Assembly: GCF_016918785.1 (NCBI RefSeq)
Contig: NZ_JAFFPT010000071.1
Location: forward strand, 124,001 to 188,000
Reading direction: 5' to 3'
DNA: 64,000 nt
Source of the DNA: Leptospira ainazelensis
Lineage (GTDB): Bacteria; Spirochaetota; Leptospiria; Leptospirales; Leptospiraceae
The position numbers were made by a program, and so were the translations under genes. The notes beneath the pieces were generated by a model. That model was not told the origin of the DNA and did not search any database. It saw only the letters and a program-made list of their open reading frames with translations. This document shows positions 15,072 to 25,724 of the stretch, one piece after another (position 1 is the stretch's first letter; each line of letters begins with the position of its first letter).

Positions 15072-16069
15072 AACCGGTCCGGAGAAAGGACTACGATTCT
15101 GTAGACCTGGGATTTTTGATCGTCTCTAGTAGGAAGGCTTTCCGCAAATCGAATTGCGCTCGCAAGAGTTGTTCCCGTCGTAGTTCCCGCGAAAATCCCC
15201 TCTTTTTGATAGAGATCGGATTGATAGAGAAGCGCTTGTTCCCGATCCACTCCCACGTATTCGTCCACGATCTTTGGATCAAAAGATTCGGGCAGATGAA
15301 TCGAAGTTTCGTTTTGCACCATCTTCCGTATGAATCTGGATTTCTGACTCACACCCATGATCACTCTTATGGAAGACTTCTTGGATTTTAGAAAACGACC
15401 CGCTCCCGAAAGAGTTCCACCGGAACCACCACCCGCGACAAAGGCGTCGACGTTTCCTGCAAGGTCTCTCCAGATTTCAGGGCCTGTAAAAAGATAATGT
15501 GCGTTTGTATTGGCCATGTCCGTGTATTCGTTTAAGATCACGGTGTTCTTTTCTTTCTCTTTGATCTCTCTTGCTTTTTTTAACAGAGCCTCGTCCCAAT
15601 TCCCTTTTGCTTCCGGAAGAATTTCGACATGAGCTCCGAACGTCTGAAGATCTTTGATTTTTTGAGGATCTGTGTCTCCTGCGACCAAACAACGAAACTT
15701 ATACTGACGGATCGTGCTGATCCAGGCGAGACTGAGTCCGGTAGAATTGTAACCCGGTTGAATGATCTGCCCGCCCGGTTTCAATTCTCCTCTTCTTTCG
15801 GAAGAAAGAATCATGGAAAGAGCGGTTCTATCCTTCACCGAGCCGGTGGGGTTGCAGAACTCCGCCTTGAGATAGAATTCCACATTGGGGATATGAGAGC
15901 CGATCTGATTCAAACGAATGAGCGGAGTGTTTCCGATCATCTGAAGGATCGTTTCTTTTACCGGTTTTGCTACGCTGAGTTCCCGTCCAAACGATTTCTG
16001 AATGTTATTCAGAGCGCCAAGGAAACTGTTTCCAAACTCGTCAATTGAACGGGAGATTTCATCAAACAT
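15068..16069 (-). CDS. Cysteine synthase / cystathionine beta-synthase-fold PLP enzyme with altered substrate loop
   Basis: A 333-residue fold-type II PLP enzyme. The PLP lysine is in NPTGSVKDRTA and the phosphate cup is AGGGSGGTLSG. The substrate-binding loop, normally TSGNTG in CysK/CysM/CBS, reads GYNSTG (IIQPGYNSTGLSLAW), and the N-terminal 40 residues are an extra extension before MIGNTPLIRLNQ. The reaction is therefore a beta-replacement or beta-elimination on an amino acid, but classic O-acetylserine sulfhydrylase activity should not be assumed. It lies 15 nt after leuD and overlaps the helicase gene. Confidence 0.85.
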   Translation of the reverse strand: MFDEISRSIDEFGNSFLGALNNIQKSFGRELSVAKPVKETILQMIGNTPLIRLNQIGSHIPNVEFYLKAEFCNPTGSVKDRTALSMILSSERRGELKPGGQIIQPGYNSTGLSLAWISTIRQYKFRCLVAGDTDPQKIKDLQTFGAHVEILPEAKGNWDEALLKKAREIKEKEKNTVILNEYTDMANTNAHYLFTGPEIWRDLAGNVDAFVAGGGSGGTLSGAGRFLKSKKSSIRVIMGVSQKSRFIRKMVQNETSIHLPESFDPKIVDEYVGVDREQALLYQSDLYQKEGIFAGTTTGTTLASAIRFAESLPTRDDQKSQVYRIVVLSPDRF

Positions 16070-16084
16070 ATAATTTGTGCAGAA

Positions 16085-16705
16085 TTATATAGAGTACAAC
16101 CAAGGTTCAACTTCTTTCTGCTTTTTTTCAAACTCTCCGATTTTGGATTCGTGTTTGAGTGTGAGACCGATATCATCGAGTCCGTTGTAAAGACAGTATT
16201 TGCGGAAAGAATCCACTTCGAAAGCGTATACTTTTCCGGTAGGCCCGGTCACGGTTTGTTTTTCAAGATCGATCGTGATCTTTGCTCCGGAGTTGGAAGA
16301 GACGGCCTGAAACAATTCTTCCACTTGTTCGGATTTTAAAACCACCGGAAGCATCCCATTCTTAAAACAATTGTTGAAAAAGATATCCGCGTAGGAAGGA
16401 GCGATGATACAACGAAAACCGTAGTCTTCCAAAGCCCAAGGCGCGTGTTCTCGGGAAGATCCACAACCGAAGTTGTCTCTGGTTACTAAGATAATGGCTC
16501 CCTTATAACGATCTTGGTTTAAGGAGAATTCAGGATTGAGTTTCGTTCCTGCGTCGTCCAAATATCTCCAATCATGAAAAAGATGAACCCCAAAGCCGGT
16601 TCGTTCGATCTTTCTCAAAAATTGTTTTGGAATGATCTGATCCGTATCCACGTTGGGTCGATCGAGTAAGGCCGCGATTCCGCTGAGAGTCGTAAATGCT
16701 TTCAT
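16085..16705 (-). CDS. leuD: 3-isopropylmalate dehydratase small subunit
   Basis: A 206-residue LeuD. With LeuC it isomerises 2-isopropylmalate to 3-isopropylmalate in leucine synthesis. Family motifs are [32 protein letters not shown] and [20 protein letters not shown]. It starts 18 nt after leuC and length is typical of the enterobacterial-type LeuD. Confidence 0.97.
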   Translation of the reverse strand: MKAFTTLSGIAALLDRPNVDTDQIIPKQFLRKIERTGFGVHLFHDWRYLDDAGTKLNPEFSLNQDRYKGAIILVTRDNFGCGSSREHAPWALEDYGFRCIIAPSYADIFFNNCFKNGMLPVVLKSEQVEELFQAVSSNSGAKITIDLEKQTVTGPTGKVYAFEVDSFRKYCLYNGLDDIGLTLKHESKIGEFEKKQKEVEPWLYSI

Positions 16706-16723
16706 AATTCTAAATTCTATTCC

Positions 16724-18121
<1,398 letters not shown>

Positions 18122-18137
18122 TTTGGATTCTGTCTCC

Positions 18138-18156
18138 CCGAAAGAAATTCTTTCGG
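18138..18156 (-). promoter_or_regulatory. Leader hairpin overlapping the leuC ribosome-binding site
   Basis: A perfect 9-bp inverted repeat, CCGAAAGAA and TTCTTTCGG with one base between, lies 17 nt upstream of the leuC start. On the transcript its 3' arm runs directly into the GGGGAG Shine-Dalgarno sequence. It could be an operator dyad or a leader hairpin modulating leuC translation. No leucine-rich leader peptide was seen upstream. Confidence 0.4.
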
Positions 18157-18292
18157 AATTTGTGGATTGGATGGATTTCTCGGAAGGAGAAAGAGCTCAT
18201 CCGTCTGTATTTCCATCGTTGGGAAAATGGGTCTTTTCGTCTACCCGGATCTATTCTAAGCGACTTGGAATGAATTTGGAAGAATGAAAATT

Positions 18293-19744
18293 CTATCTCG
18301 CGCGAAAAACAAAGACCGTCTTTCCGAGACTGATCTCGTCGAAATCGTAGAGAACCCGAGGCCTTAGAACCTTCTTCCCGTTGAGATACGTGCCTGCGTC
18401 GGAAATGAGATCGTAGAGGACAAATCGATTTTTGATCTTTCGGATTCTCGCGTGAAGTTTGCTCACGTTCGGATCTGCGACCAAAACGTCCGACAATTCC
18501 CCCGCGCCCAGAGTCGTTTCCGCTTTTCGAATCGGAACCTGTTTTCCGGGAGTACGTCCTTCTTTTTGAATCAAGGTTGCAAGATCGTAGGCTTCCGCAG
18601 ATTCAAACTCGGATTCGTTCACGGGAAGAGAACGAGCCACATAAACTCCTTCCGGATTTGCATACGGAGAAGTGTGAAACTGATCCCCATACATTCTCTG
18701 ATAGACTTCTCTTTCTTCACCTCGCGCGTGAAATCTGCGTTCGGCTTCTCCATTGGACGGGTTGGAAGATTCTTCCGGATCTTTTTCTCTTTTGAACAAA
18801 AGTAAAAGCCCGATCAAAGTAAGAATCAGTAAGAATCCGATCGTGGGGAGAAAAACGCCGGGACTTAGGAAAACAAAACGAAGTTGTTTCATTGCTCCGG
18901 GTTTGTACGTATAAGTGAACTTTCCGCCTCGGCTCGACTCCCAATCTCCTCGAAGAAAAGCGCCTTCACCTTTCCAAAAGTCTTCTTGAAAGGGAGAATC
19001 ATACTGAATCACCGCCGGATGTTTGTGAAAGTATTCCAAGTCCGCTAAAAAACGCGAAACGGAATCGGGAGCGTCCAGCTCATACAATTCTCCTCCGTAA
19101 ATTCGAACGAGTTCTTGGTTTGCAAAGTTGCGCTTCCCAAAAACCTGAATCGGAAGACCGGACGTGGACAAACCTTGTCTGAGTCCCGGAGGAAGTTTGT
19201 ATTCCGAATCCGAAACCAAAAGTGCAAGATAAGATTCTCCGGTTAAAATCGTATTCAATTTTTGGAATACAAGATCCAGGTTCACTCCCGTGTTGGAATT
19301 GCTGAGAGAACCCGGAACGCGCGCCTTGAGAAGAGCGGCTTGTCGATCCAGATCCTTTTCGACAACGAGAAGATCGTCCGAGAAGAAGATAAAACTAAAA
19401 TGATCCTCGTCGCCGCTCGCCTGAACGATCTTTTGCAGAAGACGGGTGTTAAAATTATTCTCTTCCAAACTCGTTCCGGACTGGACTAGAAAAACCGTAT
19501 GAACCGATCTCGATCCTTCTTTGCGAGTCACCTTGGGACGGAGAACCGTTCGGTTTTCCGAACCGCGAGATTCTCGGATGAGAAAGTTTTCTCTTTCCAA
19601 TGGAAATTGTTTTTTATCTCGGATCGAAAGTTGAATCGAAGGATAGGAGGACGCGTCGATTTCCTCCATTATAAATGGGGATTTCTGGGCAAAAATCGGG
19701 AAGGTAAATAAAACCAGTGTTAGGAGGACTGCATAACCCATCAT
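18293..19744 (-). CDS. FHA-domain protein with signal peptide, VWA-like domain and one membrane helix
   Basis: A 483-residue protein with a signal sequence (residues 1-19, ending IFAQ). Residues about 70-240 look like a degenerate von Willebrand A domain (TVFLVQSGTSLEENNF, then FSFIFFSDDLLVVE). A membrane helix lies near residues 295-317, putting the VWA part outside. The cytoplasmic C-terminus (about 405-483) is an FHA domain (LGAGELSDVLV, SKLHARIRK, AGTYLNGKKV), a phosphothreonine-binding module. This suggests a trans-envelope sensor or scaffold. It begins 21 nt after the ABC ATPase stop. Confidence 0.8.
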   Translation of the reverse strand: MMGYAVLLTLVLFTFPIFAQKSPFIMEEIDASSYPSIQLSIRDKKQFPLERENFLIRESRGSENRTVLRPKVTRKEGSRSVHTVFLVQSGTSLEENNFNTRLLQKIVQASGDEDHFSFIFFSDDLLVVEKDLDRQAALLKARVPGSLSNSNTGVNLDLVFQKLNTILTGESYLALLVSDSEYKLPPGLRQGLSTSGLPIQVFGKRNFANQELVRIYGGELYELDAPDSVSRFLADLEYFHKHPAVIQYDSPFQEDFWKGEGAFLRGDWESSRGGKFTYTYKPGAMKQLRFVFLSPGVFLPTIGFLLILTLIGLLLLFKREKDPEESSNPSNGEAERRFHARGEEREVYQRMYGDQFHTSPYANPEGVYVARSLPVNESEFESAEAYDLATLIQKEGRTPGKQVPIRKAETTLGAGELSDVLVADPNVSKLHARIRKIKNRFVLYDLISDAGTYLNGKKVLRPRVLYDFDEISLGKTVFVFRAR

Positions 19745-19765
19745 TCGCTCGAGTAGTTTCTAAGA

Positions 19766-20533
19766 TCAGCTTCCCTGTTCAAACAGTTTTTTTCCATATT
19801 CGGAACTTGGATTCAATTCTCCTGATTTTCCGCGGGAAACGACCTCGGCCCATTCTCCTTGATAGAGGATACTCATAGTATCGGCTATCGCCTCGACGAT
19901 GGAGATTTCGTGGGTGATAAAAATGAGAGAAAGTCCCTTTTCCTTTCGGAATTTCATCAGAAGTTTTAAGGCTTCCGCTTCGCTGATCGAATCCAAGGCA
20001 GCGGTCGGTTCATCGGCTACGATGATTTCTGCGCCCGAATACACGGCCAGAAGGATCAGAATTCTCTGTCTTTCCCCGCCCGAAAGATTCCCCGGAAGTC
20101 CCTCAAACGCACGTTTGGGATCGTGGATGTAAATGGATTCTAAAAGTTTGAGAATCTTCTCTTTGTTTGCGTATTCGCGATTGGTAAGGGAGAATGCTTC
20201 GAGAATCTGAGATCCCGTTTTGCGATACGGATGAAATCCCCAGACCGGATTTTGCGGAACCAAGGCGATTTTTTTGCCGCGGAGGGGCAACCATTCTCTT
20301 TCCGTAAAGTAACGAGCGTCCATTCCTAAAAATTGAAACCGATCCGATCTCAAAAATAGTTCCTTATCGGCCATTCCCAAAAGACAAGAAGCCAGCGTGG
20401 ACTTCCCGCTTCCGGATTCGCCCACGATACAATGGACTTCTCCGGCTCGCAGGGAAAAATCGATTCCTTTCAGAATATGGTGTCCGGGAGTGGAAACCTT
20501 CAGATTGGAAATTTCGATTAAGGAAGAATTCAC
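19766..20533 (-). CDS. Orphan ABC transporter ATP-binding protein, oligopeptide/nickel (Dpp/Opp) type
   Basis: A 255-residue ABC ATPase. Walker A is CIVGESGSGKST, the Q-loop PQNPVWGFHPYRKTG, the signature NLSGGERQR, Walker B IIVADEPTAALD and the H-loop FITHEIS. The PQNP Q-loop and GESGSGKST are typical of DppD/OppD. No permease or binding protein is nearby; it sits between gmhA (9 nt) and the FHA gene. The substrate is unknown. Confidence 0.88.
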   Translation of the reverse strand: MNSSLIEISNLKVSTPGHHILKGIDFSLRAGEVHCIVGESGSGKSTLASCLLGMADKELFLRSDRFQFLGMDARYFTEREWLPLRGKKIALVPQNPVWGFHPYRKTGSQILEAFSLTNREYANKEKILKLLESIYIHDPKRAFEGLPGNLSGGERQRILILLAVYSGAEIIVADEPTAALDSISEAEALKLLMKFRKEKGLSLIFITHEISIVEAIADTMSILYQGEWAEVVSRGKSGELNPSSEYGKKLFEQGS

Positions 20534-20542
20534 AAAAAAGAA

Positions 20543-21130
20543 TTATTCTAAATTGAAAAGACTGAACTCAACGATGCTGCAGAGAATATGTCCGATCAAA
20601 ATATGAGATTCTTGAATTCTTGCCGTGACCTTGCTCGGAACGATCACGTCGAGATCCGCGAGATTTTTCATCTTACCGCCGTCTCCACCTAACAACGATA
20701 TGGTTTTCACTCCTCTGGTCTTCGCCTTCTCCAATGCAAGAAGAACGTTTTTGGAATTTCCGCTCGTGGAAAGACCGATGAGCAAATCCCCTTTTCTACC
20801 GAAGGCTTCGATTTGTCTGGAAAATACTTCTTCATAACCGTAGTCGTTCGAACACGCGGTCAACACCGCAGAGTCCGCAGAAAAAGACATCGCCGGAAGG
20901 GCCTTTCTTTCGTTTCCGGATTTATAACGGACTACAAGCTCGGCCGCGATATGAGACGCGTCGCAAGAAGAACCTCCGTTCCCACAGAGAAAAACGGTAT
21001 TTCCCGCCTGCAAAACTTTGGAAACCAGTTCGCCCGCTTTTGTGATATCCTCTAAAATCGAATCGATTAATTTCTGTTTGGTGGAAATAGAATCTCGGAT
21101 CTGACCGAGAGCGATTTCTTTGATATCCAT
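20543..21130 (-). CDS. gmhA: Phosphoheptose isomerase (SIS domain)
   Basis: A 195-residue SIS-domain isomerase expected to convert sedoheptulose 7-phosphate to heptose 7-phosphate for lipopolysaccharide heptose. Motifs are [58 protein letters not shown] and [18 protein letters not shown]. DiaA-like SIS proteins are similar, but the operon with a glycosyltransferase favours GmhA. Confidence 0.85.
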   Translation of the reverse strand: MDIKEIALGQIRDSISTKQKLIDSILEDITKAGELVSKVLQAGNTVFLCGNGGSSCDASHIAAELVVRYKSGNERKALPAMSFSADSAVLTACSNDYGYEEVFSRQIEAFGRKGDLLIGLSTSGNSKNVLLALEKAKTRGVKTISLLGGDGGKMKNLADLDVIVPSKVTARIQESHILIGHILCSIVEFSLFNLE

Positions 21131-21131
21131 C

Positions 21132-21905
21132 TTAAGTAGTACCTCTTTTTATCCGTATCTGTTCCAATACTCGGAAGAATTCCAATTTTGCTTTTTCAAA
21201 ATCCTGGAGCGAAAGATTTTCCGAATAAGGAGAGTTCTCTTTTTGATTTCCGCTCACGTTCAAAAAATACAATTCGTCCGAAACGATCGACTTCATTCTT
21301 TTTGTGGAATTAGACTGGAAGAATTGTTCGAACTCCGGTCCCATATAAACGAGAAGAATTGCAAGAAGGCTCGGTTTCAAACGAATGAGAACCTGTTGTT
21401 TCCAGATCGGTTCCCAGTTGTAAAAATCCTTCCAGGATTCCGGGGAAGAACCGGATTCTCCGTATAAAACCTTTAGATCCTCGGCGATTCCCTCGGGTTG
21501 AAATCGGGAGAATACGCTTTTTAGATCGTTATGTTCGTAGGAAAGAATTCGATTGAGCTCCGCTTCCGGAACAAACACCACGCCGGAAATTTTTTCCCCT
21601 TGCAAACTCAGGAAATTACCGGTGGAAACTACGAGAGAATATTCTCTTCCGTTTTTTTCCTTTCCTTCGAGACGAAACAGTTTTGGACCATTCTTTAGAA
21701 TTTTATAATATTTTGTTTCATGAACGACGCCGCTCGCCTTTTTCCGGGTTACAAAAAAACGATCCGCCTTTTCTCTAAGTTCGGAAAGTTCGCGTTTGTA
21801 TCCGTAGCTTTCTCTAACGGGAGGCGCTTCTTCAACGTGTCCCTTTTTCTTTTTTCTTCTTCGAAAAAAAGAAAAAAATCTTTTTAAGAAAGACTTAATT
21901 CCCAT
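21132..21905 (-). CDS. Hypothetical protein in envelope-sugar operon
   Basis: A 257-residue protein I do not recognise. The N-terminus is strongly basic and amphipathic (residues 1-22, with a run RRRKKKKG), suggesting contact with the inner membrane face. The rest is soluble, mixed alpha/beta, with a [28 protein letters not shown] segment in the middle. It overlaps the upstream glycosyltransferase gene by 11 nt and ends 1 nt before gmhA begins, so it probably acts in the same envelope pathway. Confidence 0.7.
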   Translation of the reverse strand: MGIKSFLKRFFSFFRRRKKKKGHVEEAPPVRESYGYKRELSELREKADRFFVTRKKASGVVHETKYYKILKNGPKLFRLEGKEKNGREYSLVVSTGNFLSLQGEKISGVVFVPEAELNRILSYEHNDLKSVFSRFQPEGIAEDLKVLYGESGSSPESWKDFYNWEPIWKQQVLIRLKPSLLAILLVYMGPEFEQFFQSNSTKRMKSIVSDELYFLNVSGNQKENSPYSENLSLQDFEKAKLEFFRVLEQIRIKRGTT

Positions 21906-22755
21906 AACCCTCTTTTACGTTAGACGGCCTTTCAATGATCTTTTTCTCAAGCTCGTATTGTTTTGCGTCTTTTAAAAATGTGGAATACGCGGAGGAAACC
22001 GCGATGACCCAGCCTGGAAACCCGTCCAAAAATCCGAATTTAAAAAAATAGGTTTCGATAAACTTAGAAAAAGGTTTGTAGATCGTTCGAAGAAGTGAAA
22101 ATCGTTTTCCTTTTTTTTGTCTCGTCATCGCTACAATCGAGGAAAATTGATTGATCGTGTTCACCTGGTGAGTGAGGTCGCGAAAACTATAGTGAATGAT
22201 ATCTCCGGAAAGTTTTCCGCCTTTTCCTTGTATGCTGATATAATCGTGGGGATTTTCTCCGACCCAAACCGCGTTTCCTTTTTTGAAGACGCGGTAACGA
22301 AACTGAGGATACCAACCGGAATAACGAATAAATCTTCCCATATGAAAGGTAAGACGGGAAACCTGAAACCCGTTTCGATCGTCTTCCGATTTTTCTTTGA
22401 ATTCGCGAAGCGAACTTTGTAATTCGGGAGAAACTCTTTCATCCGCGTCCAAAGAAAGAATCCAGTCGAACTTACAAAGCGCAATCGCGTCGTTTTTTTG
22501 TTCGATATGTCCTTTGAATTTTTGTTTGAAGAATCGGACGTTCGGATACGACTTAGCGATTTTTTCGGTTTGATCGGAGCTGATCGAATCGAGAATCACG
22601 ATTTCGTCGGCGATCTCAAGACAGGATTCGATACATTCTCCGATATTTCTTTCTTCGTTATAAGTGATGATGGCGACTGATATTTTTTTTCCTTTCGAGG
22701 AAGGATCGGTTTTTTTTTCAGTTTTCTTTTTCTTGGCTGGAATTGTTTTACCCAT
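21895..22755 (-). CDS. Family 2 glycosyltransferase, WaaE/KdtX-like
   Basis: A 286-residue GT2 enzyme of the kind that adds sugars to lipopolysaccharide core. Seen: VAIITYNEERNIGECIESCLEIADEIVILDSISSDQT, the DxD-type SLDADERVSPEL, GWYPQFRYRVFKKG and a WVGENPHDYI acceptor region, then a C-terminal amphipathic segment (YKPFSKFIETYFFKFGFLDG) for membrane association. The lysine-rich first 25 residues are an odd extension. It starts the operon with the hypothetical gene, gmhA and the ABC ATPase, and is divergent from the O-antigen ligase. Confidence 0.9.
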   Translation of the reverse strand: MGKTIPAKKKKTEKKTDPSSKGKKISVAIITYNEERNIGECIESCLEIADEIVILDSISSDQTEKIAKSYPNVRFFKQKFKGHIEQKNDAIALCKFDWILSLDADERVSPELQSSLREFKEKSEDDRNGFQVSRLTFHMGRFIRYSGWYPQFRYRVFKKGNAVWVGENPHDYISIQGKGGKLSGDIIHYSFRDLTHQVNTINQFSSIVAMTRQKKGKRFSLLRTIYKPFSKFIETYFFKFGFLDGFPGWVIAVSSAYSTFLKDAKQYELEKKIIERPSNVKEGYGN

Positions 22756-22864
22756 CTGTTCGATTGATTCCTGGAATCAGTTCTTTTTTCTAATGGTAGA
22801 ATGAATTCTTTCTCTGTCATTGGTTTTTTAAGGGAATTTTTTAAGAACTTCCGAGGAGCAAACA

Positions 22865-24961
22865 TTGAAAGAAGGATTTGTAAAGAATACGGAAAGGTTT
22901 TCCCTCTATTCTCTTTGTTTGTTTTTGCTGAGTTTCCCGCAGTCAGTGAGCGTCTCCCAGATCTTCGCGGGACTTATGATCGCGACGACCTACCCCCTTC
23001 TTTATTTCAAAGTCGAATATCGGGAGAATTGGAAAAAAATTCGGAGTTTCTTTTTCATCTTTTTTGGAATCTATCTTCTTTCGTTTTTCTCCTCGCTGAT
23101 CCAAGCCGATTCCTATTCTCCCTTTTTTAAAAAGTTTCTCAAACAGTCCGAGTTTGGAGATTTCTGGATGCTTTTGATTCTCCCGGCCTCTTTCCTAATC
23201 GCCTCTCAAGAAAAAAATCGAAGACCACTTCGAAACTTTCTCTACGCGTCGGCTGCAATCGCCGTCCTTTTAGGTTTCGTAAGTCTTTTTTCGGAGGTAA
23301 GAATCGGGAAGTTCATCGCCAACGGATTTCGATACGCCCCCGGAGATCGACTCCAGCATTTTTCGGGGAATCTCGGACCGATCAAACTCTATCTTCCTAT
23401 CGGAATGATGAATACTCACCTAACGTTTGGAGGACTTTTGGGACTCGTCCTCCCCGGACTACTTTTGGATTGGTTTCAAAACTGGAAGGAAAAGAAGAAT
23501 TTTGTATTCTATCTAAAAACTGCGTTACTCGCCGTTGGCTGGATCGTTCTTTTTTTCAACCAAAGTCGTTCGATCTGGCTGGGGGTATCTGTTCTGCTCG
23601 CCATAGCCGTGTTACACGGAACCTTCTCTCTCAAACAAAATTTTCCCGAATTCTCGGTCAAAACCAAGTGGATTTTTGGAATTTTATTTCTCTGCGTTTT
23701 GTTTTCAACTGCTTTTCTTTTTCGAAACAACTGGCTGATCCGGAGATCGGTTTCCCAAATATTCGAAGTTCATAATACTGAAAATCAGAGATACTATATT
23801 TATAAGAATACGATTCCACTTTTGAAAGATCATCCTCTATTCGGAGTCGGAGGAGGAAACTACAAGGATTCTCATTGGAAAGAATCTTCCAAAATGATCG
23901 AGGCTCAGGAGCAGCTCTGGTACGAACTCTATATCACCCCGAGAGGGCACGCTCACAACGATCTTCTCCACTTTGTTGCGGTGGGAGGAATTTTTGCCGG
24001 AATTCTGTTTCTCTGGTTTTGGTGGAAGTTGTTTGAGAAATTTTTTAAAATCGATCCCAAAGAAATGGGAAGTCTTTCGATCGGGACGATCGGAATCTTC
24101 AGCATTTTTCCGGCGGGTTTTTTTCAGTGTTATCTTTTGGACGACGAGGTTCTCCTTCCATTTTTTGCCTTTTGCGGAATCTTTCTGGCCGGATTCAAAA
24201 ATTCCGATTCGCCAAAAGTCGGCGATGCTTCTAGTCCCGAAAAGGATAAGACAAACGGAAAGACAGAATTTGGATTCTCTTTTAGTGCGACTAAAATGGG
24301 AAAATGGATCGACTCTTTTGACTTTCATTGGAAACTTTTTTTCAAAATTTTAGGCGCGATCGGAATTCCACTCCTTTGCTATTGGCTTTTCTGGATTCCA
24401 CGTTTGAATCTAAAACCGCTCGAAGTCTACAATCGAAGAGTCAGGGCTTCCGATTTGAATCTTGTAAAAACGGTTCAGAAGAATATTATAAAATTGGAAT
24501 CTTCTCGGGTAATATCCGAAAGCTCGGATTCAAATCTGACCGTCTCCGAGGCCTCAAAACCGTTTCAAGTCGAGGGTTGTCTAACACATCGATTCCCGAA
24601 TCCGCCGATTCCGCGAACGATTCCTTTTAGTTTTACGATCTACATCGCCGAGAACGCGACTAACGTTCCAAGAAAAGCAAAAATCGCGATCGTCTCCAGG
24701 GATTCTTTCGATCAGGACCAACTCTATTGGGCGCAAGGAGAAACCGATCTGGGCGAGATCGAAGTTTTTTTAAAACCGGGAAAAAATGAAATTCTGATTC
24801 CGAATTTTTTAGTAAATACTTTCCCAAAAGAATTTCCGGACGAAGTTTTTTTTAGAGATTTTCGAATTTCCTATTCCGATTTCGAAAAAGAAGGAAGGGC
24901 AGATTTTCCAAAACTGTATTTTGGAAAGATTTGTGATACGGTAATTCCGCAGACGAGGTAG
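22865..24961 (+). CDS. O-antigen ligase/polymerase family membrane protein (Wzy_C domain)
   Basis: A 698-residue multi-span membrane protein with at least ten hydrophobic helices. The periplasmic signature RGHAHNDLLHFVAVGG (about residues 360-375), preceded by YYIYKNTIPLLKDHPLFGVGGGNYK, marks the WaaL/Wzy_C superfamily. A large soluble C-terminal domain (about 530-698) follows the last helix and is longer than in typical ligases. The start is TTG at 22865, supported by an AGGAG ribosome-binding site 7 nt upstream. Ligase and polymerase cannot be separated by sequence alone. Confidence 0.88.
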   Translation: MKEGFVKNTERFSLYSLCLFLLSFPQSVSVSQIFAGLMIATTYPLLYFKVEYRENWKKIRSFFFIFFGIYLLSFFSSLIQADSYSPFFKKFLKQSEFGDFWMLLILPASFLIASQEKNRRPLRNFLYASAAIAVLLGFVSLFSEVRIGKFIANGFRYAPGDRLQHFSGNLGPIKLYLPIGMMNTHLTFGGLLGLVLPGLLLDWFQNWKEKKNFVFYLKTALLAVGWIVLFFNQSRSIWLGVSVLLAIAVLHGTFSLKQNFPEFSVKTKWIFGILFLCVLFSTAFLFRNNWLIRRSVSQIFEVHNTENQRYYIYKNTIPLLKDHPLFGVGGGNYKDSHWKESSKMIEAQEQLWYELYITPRGHAHNDLLHFVAVGGIFAGILFLWFWWKLFEKFFKIDPKEMGSLSIGTIGIFSIFPAGFFQCYLLDDEVLLPFFAFCGIFLAGFKNSDSPKVGDASSPEKDKTNGKTEFGFSFSATKMGKWIDSFDFHWKLFFKILGAIGIPLLCYWLFWIPRLNLKPLEVYNRRVRASDLNLVKTVQKNIIKLESSRVISESSDSNLTVSEASKPFQVEGCLTHRFPNPPIPRTIPFSFTIYIAENATNVPRKAKIAIVSRDSFDQDQLYWAQGETDLGEIEVFLKPGKNEILIPNFLVNTFPKEFPDEVFFRDFRISYSDFEKEGRADFPKLYFGKICDTVIPQTR

Positions 24962-24982
24962 AATGTCTACGGGAAGAAAACC

Positions 24983-25070
<88 letters not shown>

Positions 25071-25083
25071 GATACAAAGTGAC

Positions 25084-25158
<75 letters not shown>

Positions 25159-25164
25159 CAAGGT

Positions 25165-25192
25165 ATGATTTTAAGGGAAGGTATGATGTCAA
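25165..25192 (-). promoter_or_regulatory. Sigma-70-type promoter of the tRNA-Cys-Leu unit
   Basis: On the minus strand a perfect -35 TTGACA (25187-25192) is followed after 16 nt by AATCAT (25165-25170), which matches the -10 consensus at four of six positions. The predicted start is about 3-5 nt before the tRNA-Cys 5' end, as usual for stable RNA promoters. Confidence 0.6.
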
Positions 25193-25283
25193 TAGAAAAG
25201 TCTTTTCAGCGTTTCCTGGGGCTTAGTTTTACTTTTTCCATGAGATCAGCTACAAGGTTCAGTACCGTTCCGAAAGGCTTTTT

Positions 25284-25724
25284 ATGAGGCAAAGAAGAAG
25301 CTATTTTTATCGGATGGACTCGAGAGGCCGTCTTTTTCACGAAGAGACCGAATTGAACGACCCGCATTTCTTGGATTTTTTTATTTCCAGAATCCGGAAA
25401 AATGAAACGGGGATCCATCCGGAATTTCCCTATCTTTCTATTTGCGCCGGAGAATGGAATTTTATCCAACCCACGACGTCCGTGTTCGTATTTCAAAAAT
25501 TGGAAGAGGAAAAACTTTTCTATTCGCCAAATCACTCTCTTCGCTTCGAACCCGATCGGTTGAGAATTTTTCGAAATTCTTTGGTTCATCCGGATCCTTT
25601 TGGAGAATGGGGCTTTTTTTCCAGCGACCTTTTGCTCGAAATTTCCAATCGAATGATAGAAAGAGAAAACGAGTTCTATTTTCAAACAAATTCGGGAGAA
25701 TTTCGGATTCCGGTAATCTTATAA
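25284..25724 (+). CDS. UPF0598 / DUF4505 family protein
   Basis: A 146-residue protein that I recognise as UPF0598 (DUF4505), the family of human C8orf82. The shared landmarks are YFYRMDSRGRLFHEE, FLDFFISRI, PFLSICAGEWNFI-like (here YLSICAGEWNFIQP), RFEPDRLRIFRNSLVHPDP and GFFSSDLLLEIS. The molecular function is not established; eukaryotic members are thought to be mitochondrial. It covers nearly the full family length. It stands alone between the tRNAs and the cyclase operon. Confidence 0.8.
   Translation: MRQRRSYFYRMDSRGRLFHEETELNDPHFLDFFISRIRKNETGIHPEFPYLSICAGEWNFIQPTTSVFVFQKLEEEKLFYSPNHSLRFEPDRLRIFRNSLVHPDPFGEWGFFSSDLLLEISNRMIERENEFYFQTNSGEFRIPVIL

Noticed and set aside
18170..18287. Small plus-strand frame upstream of leuC
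   Set aside because: No ribosome-binding site or recognisable product; lies antisense to the leuC leader.
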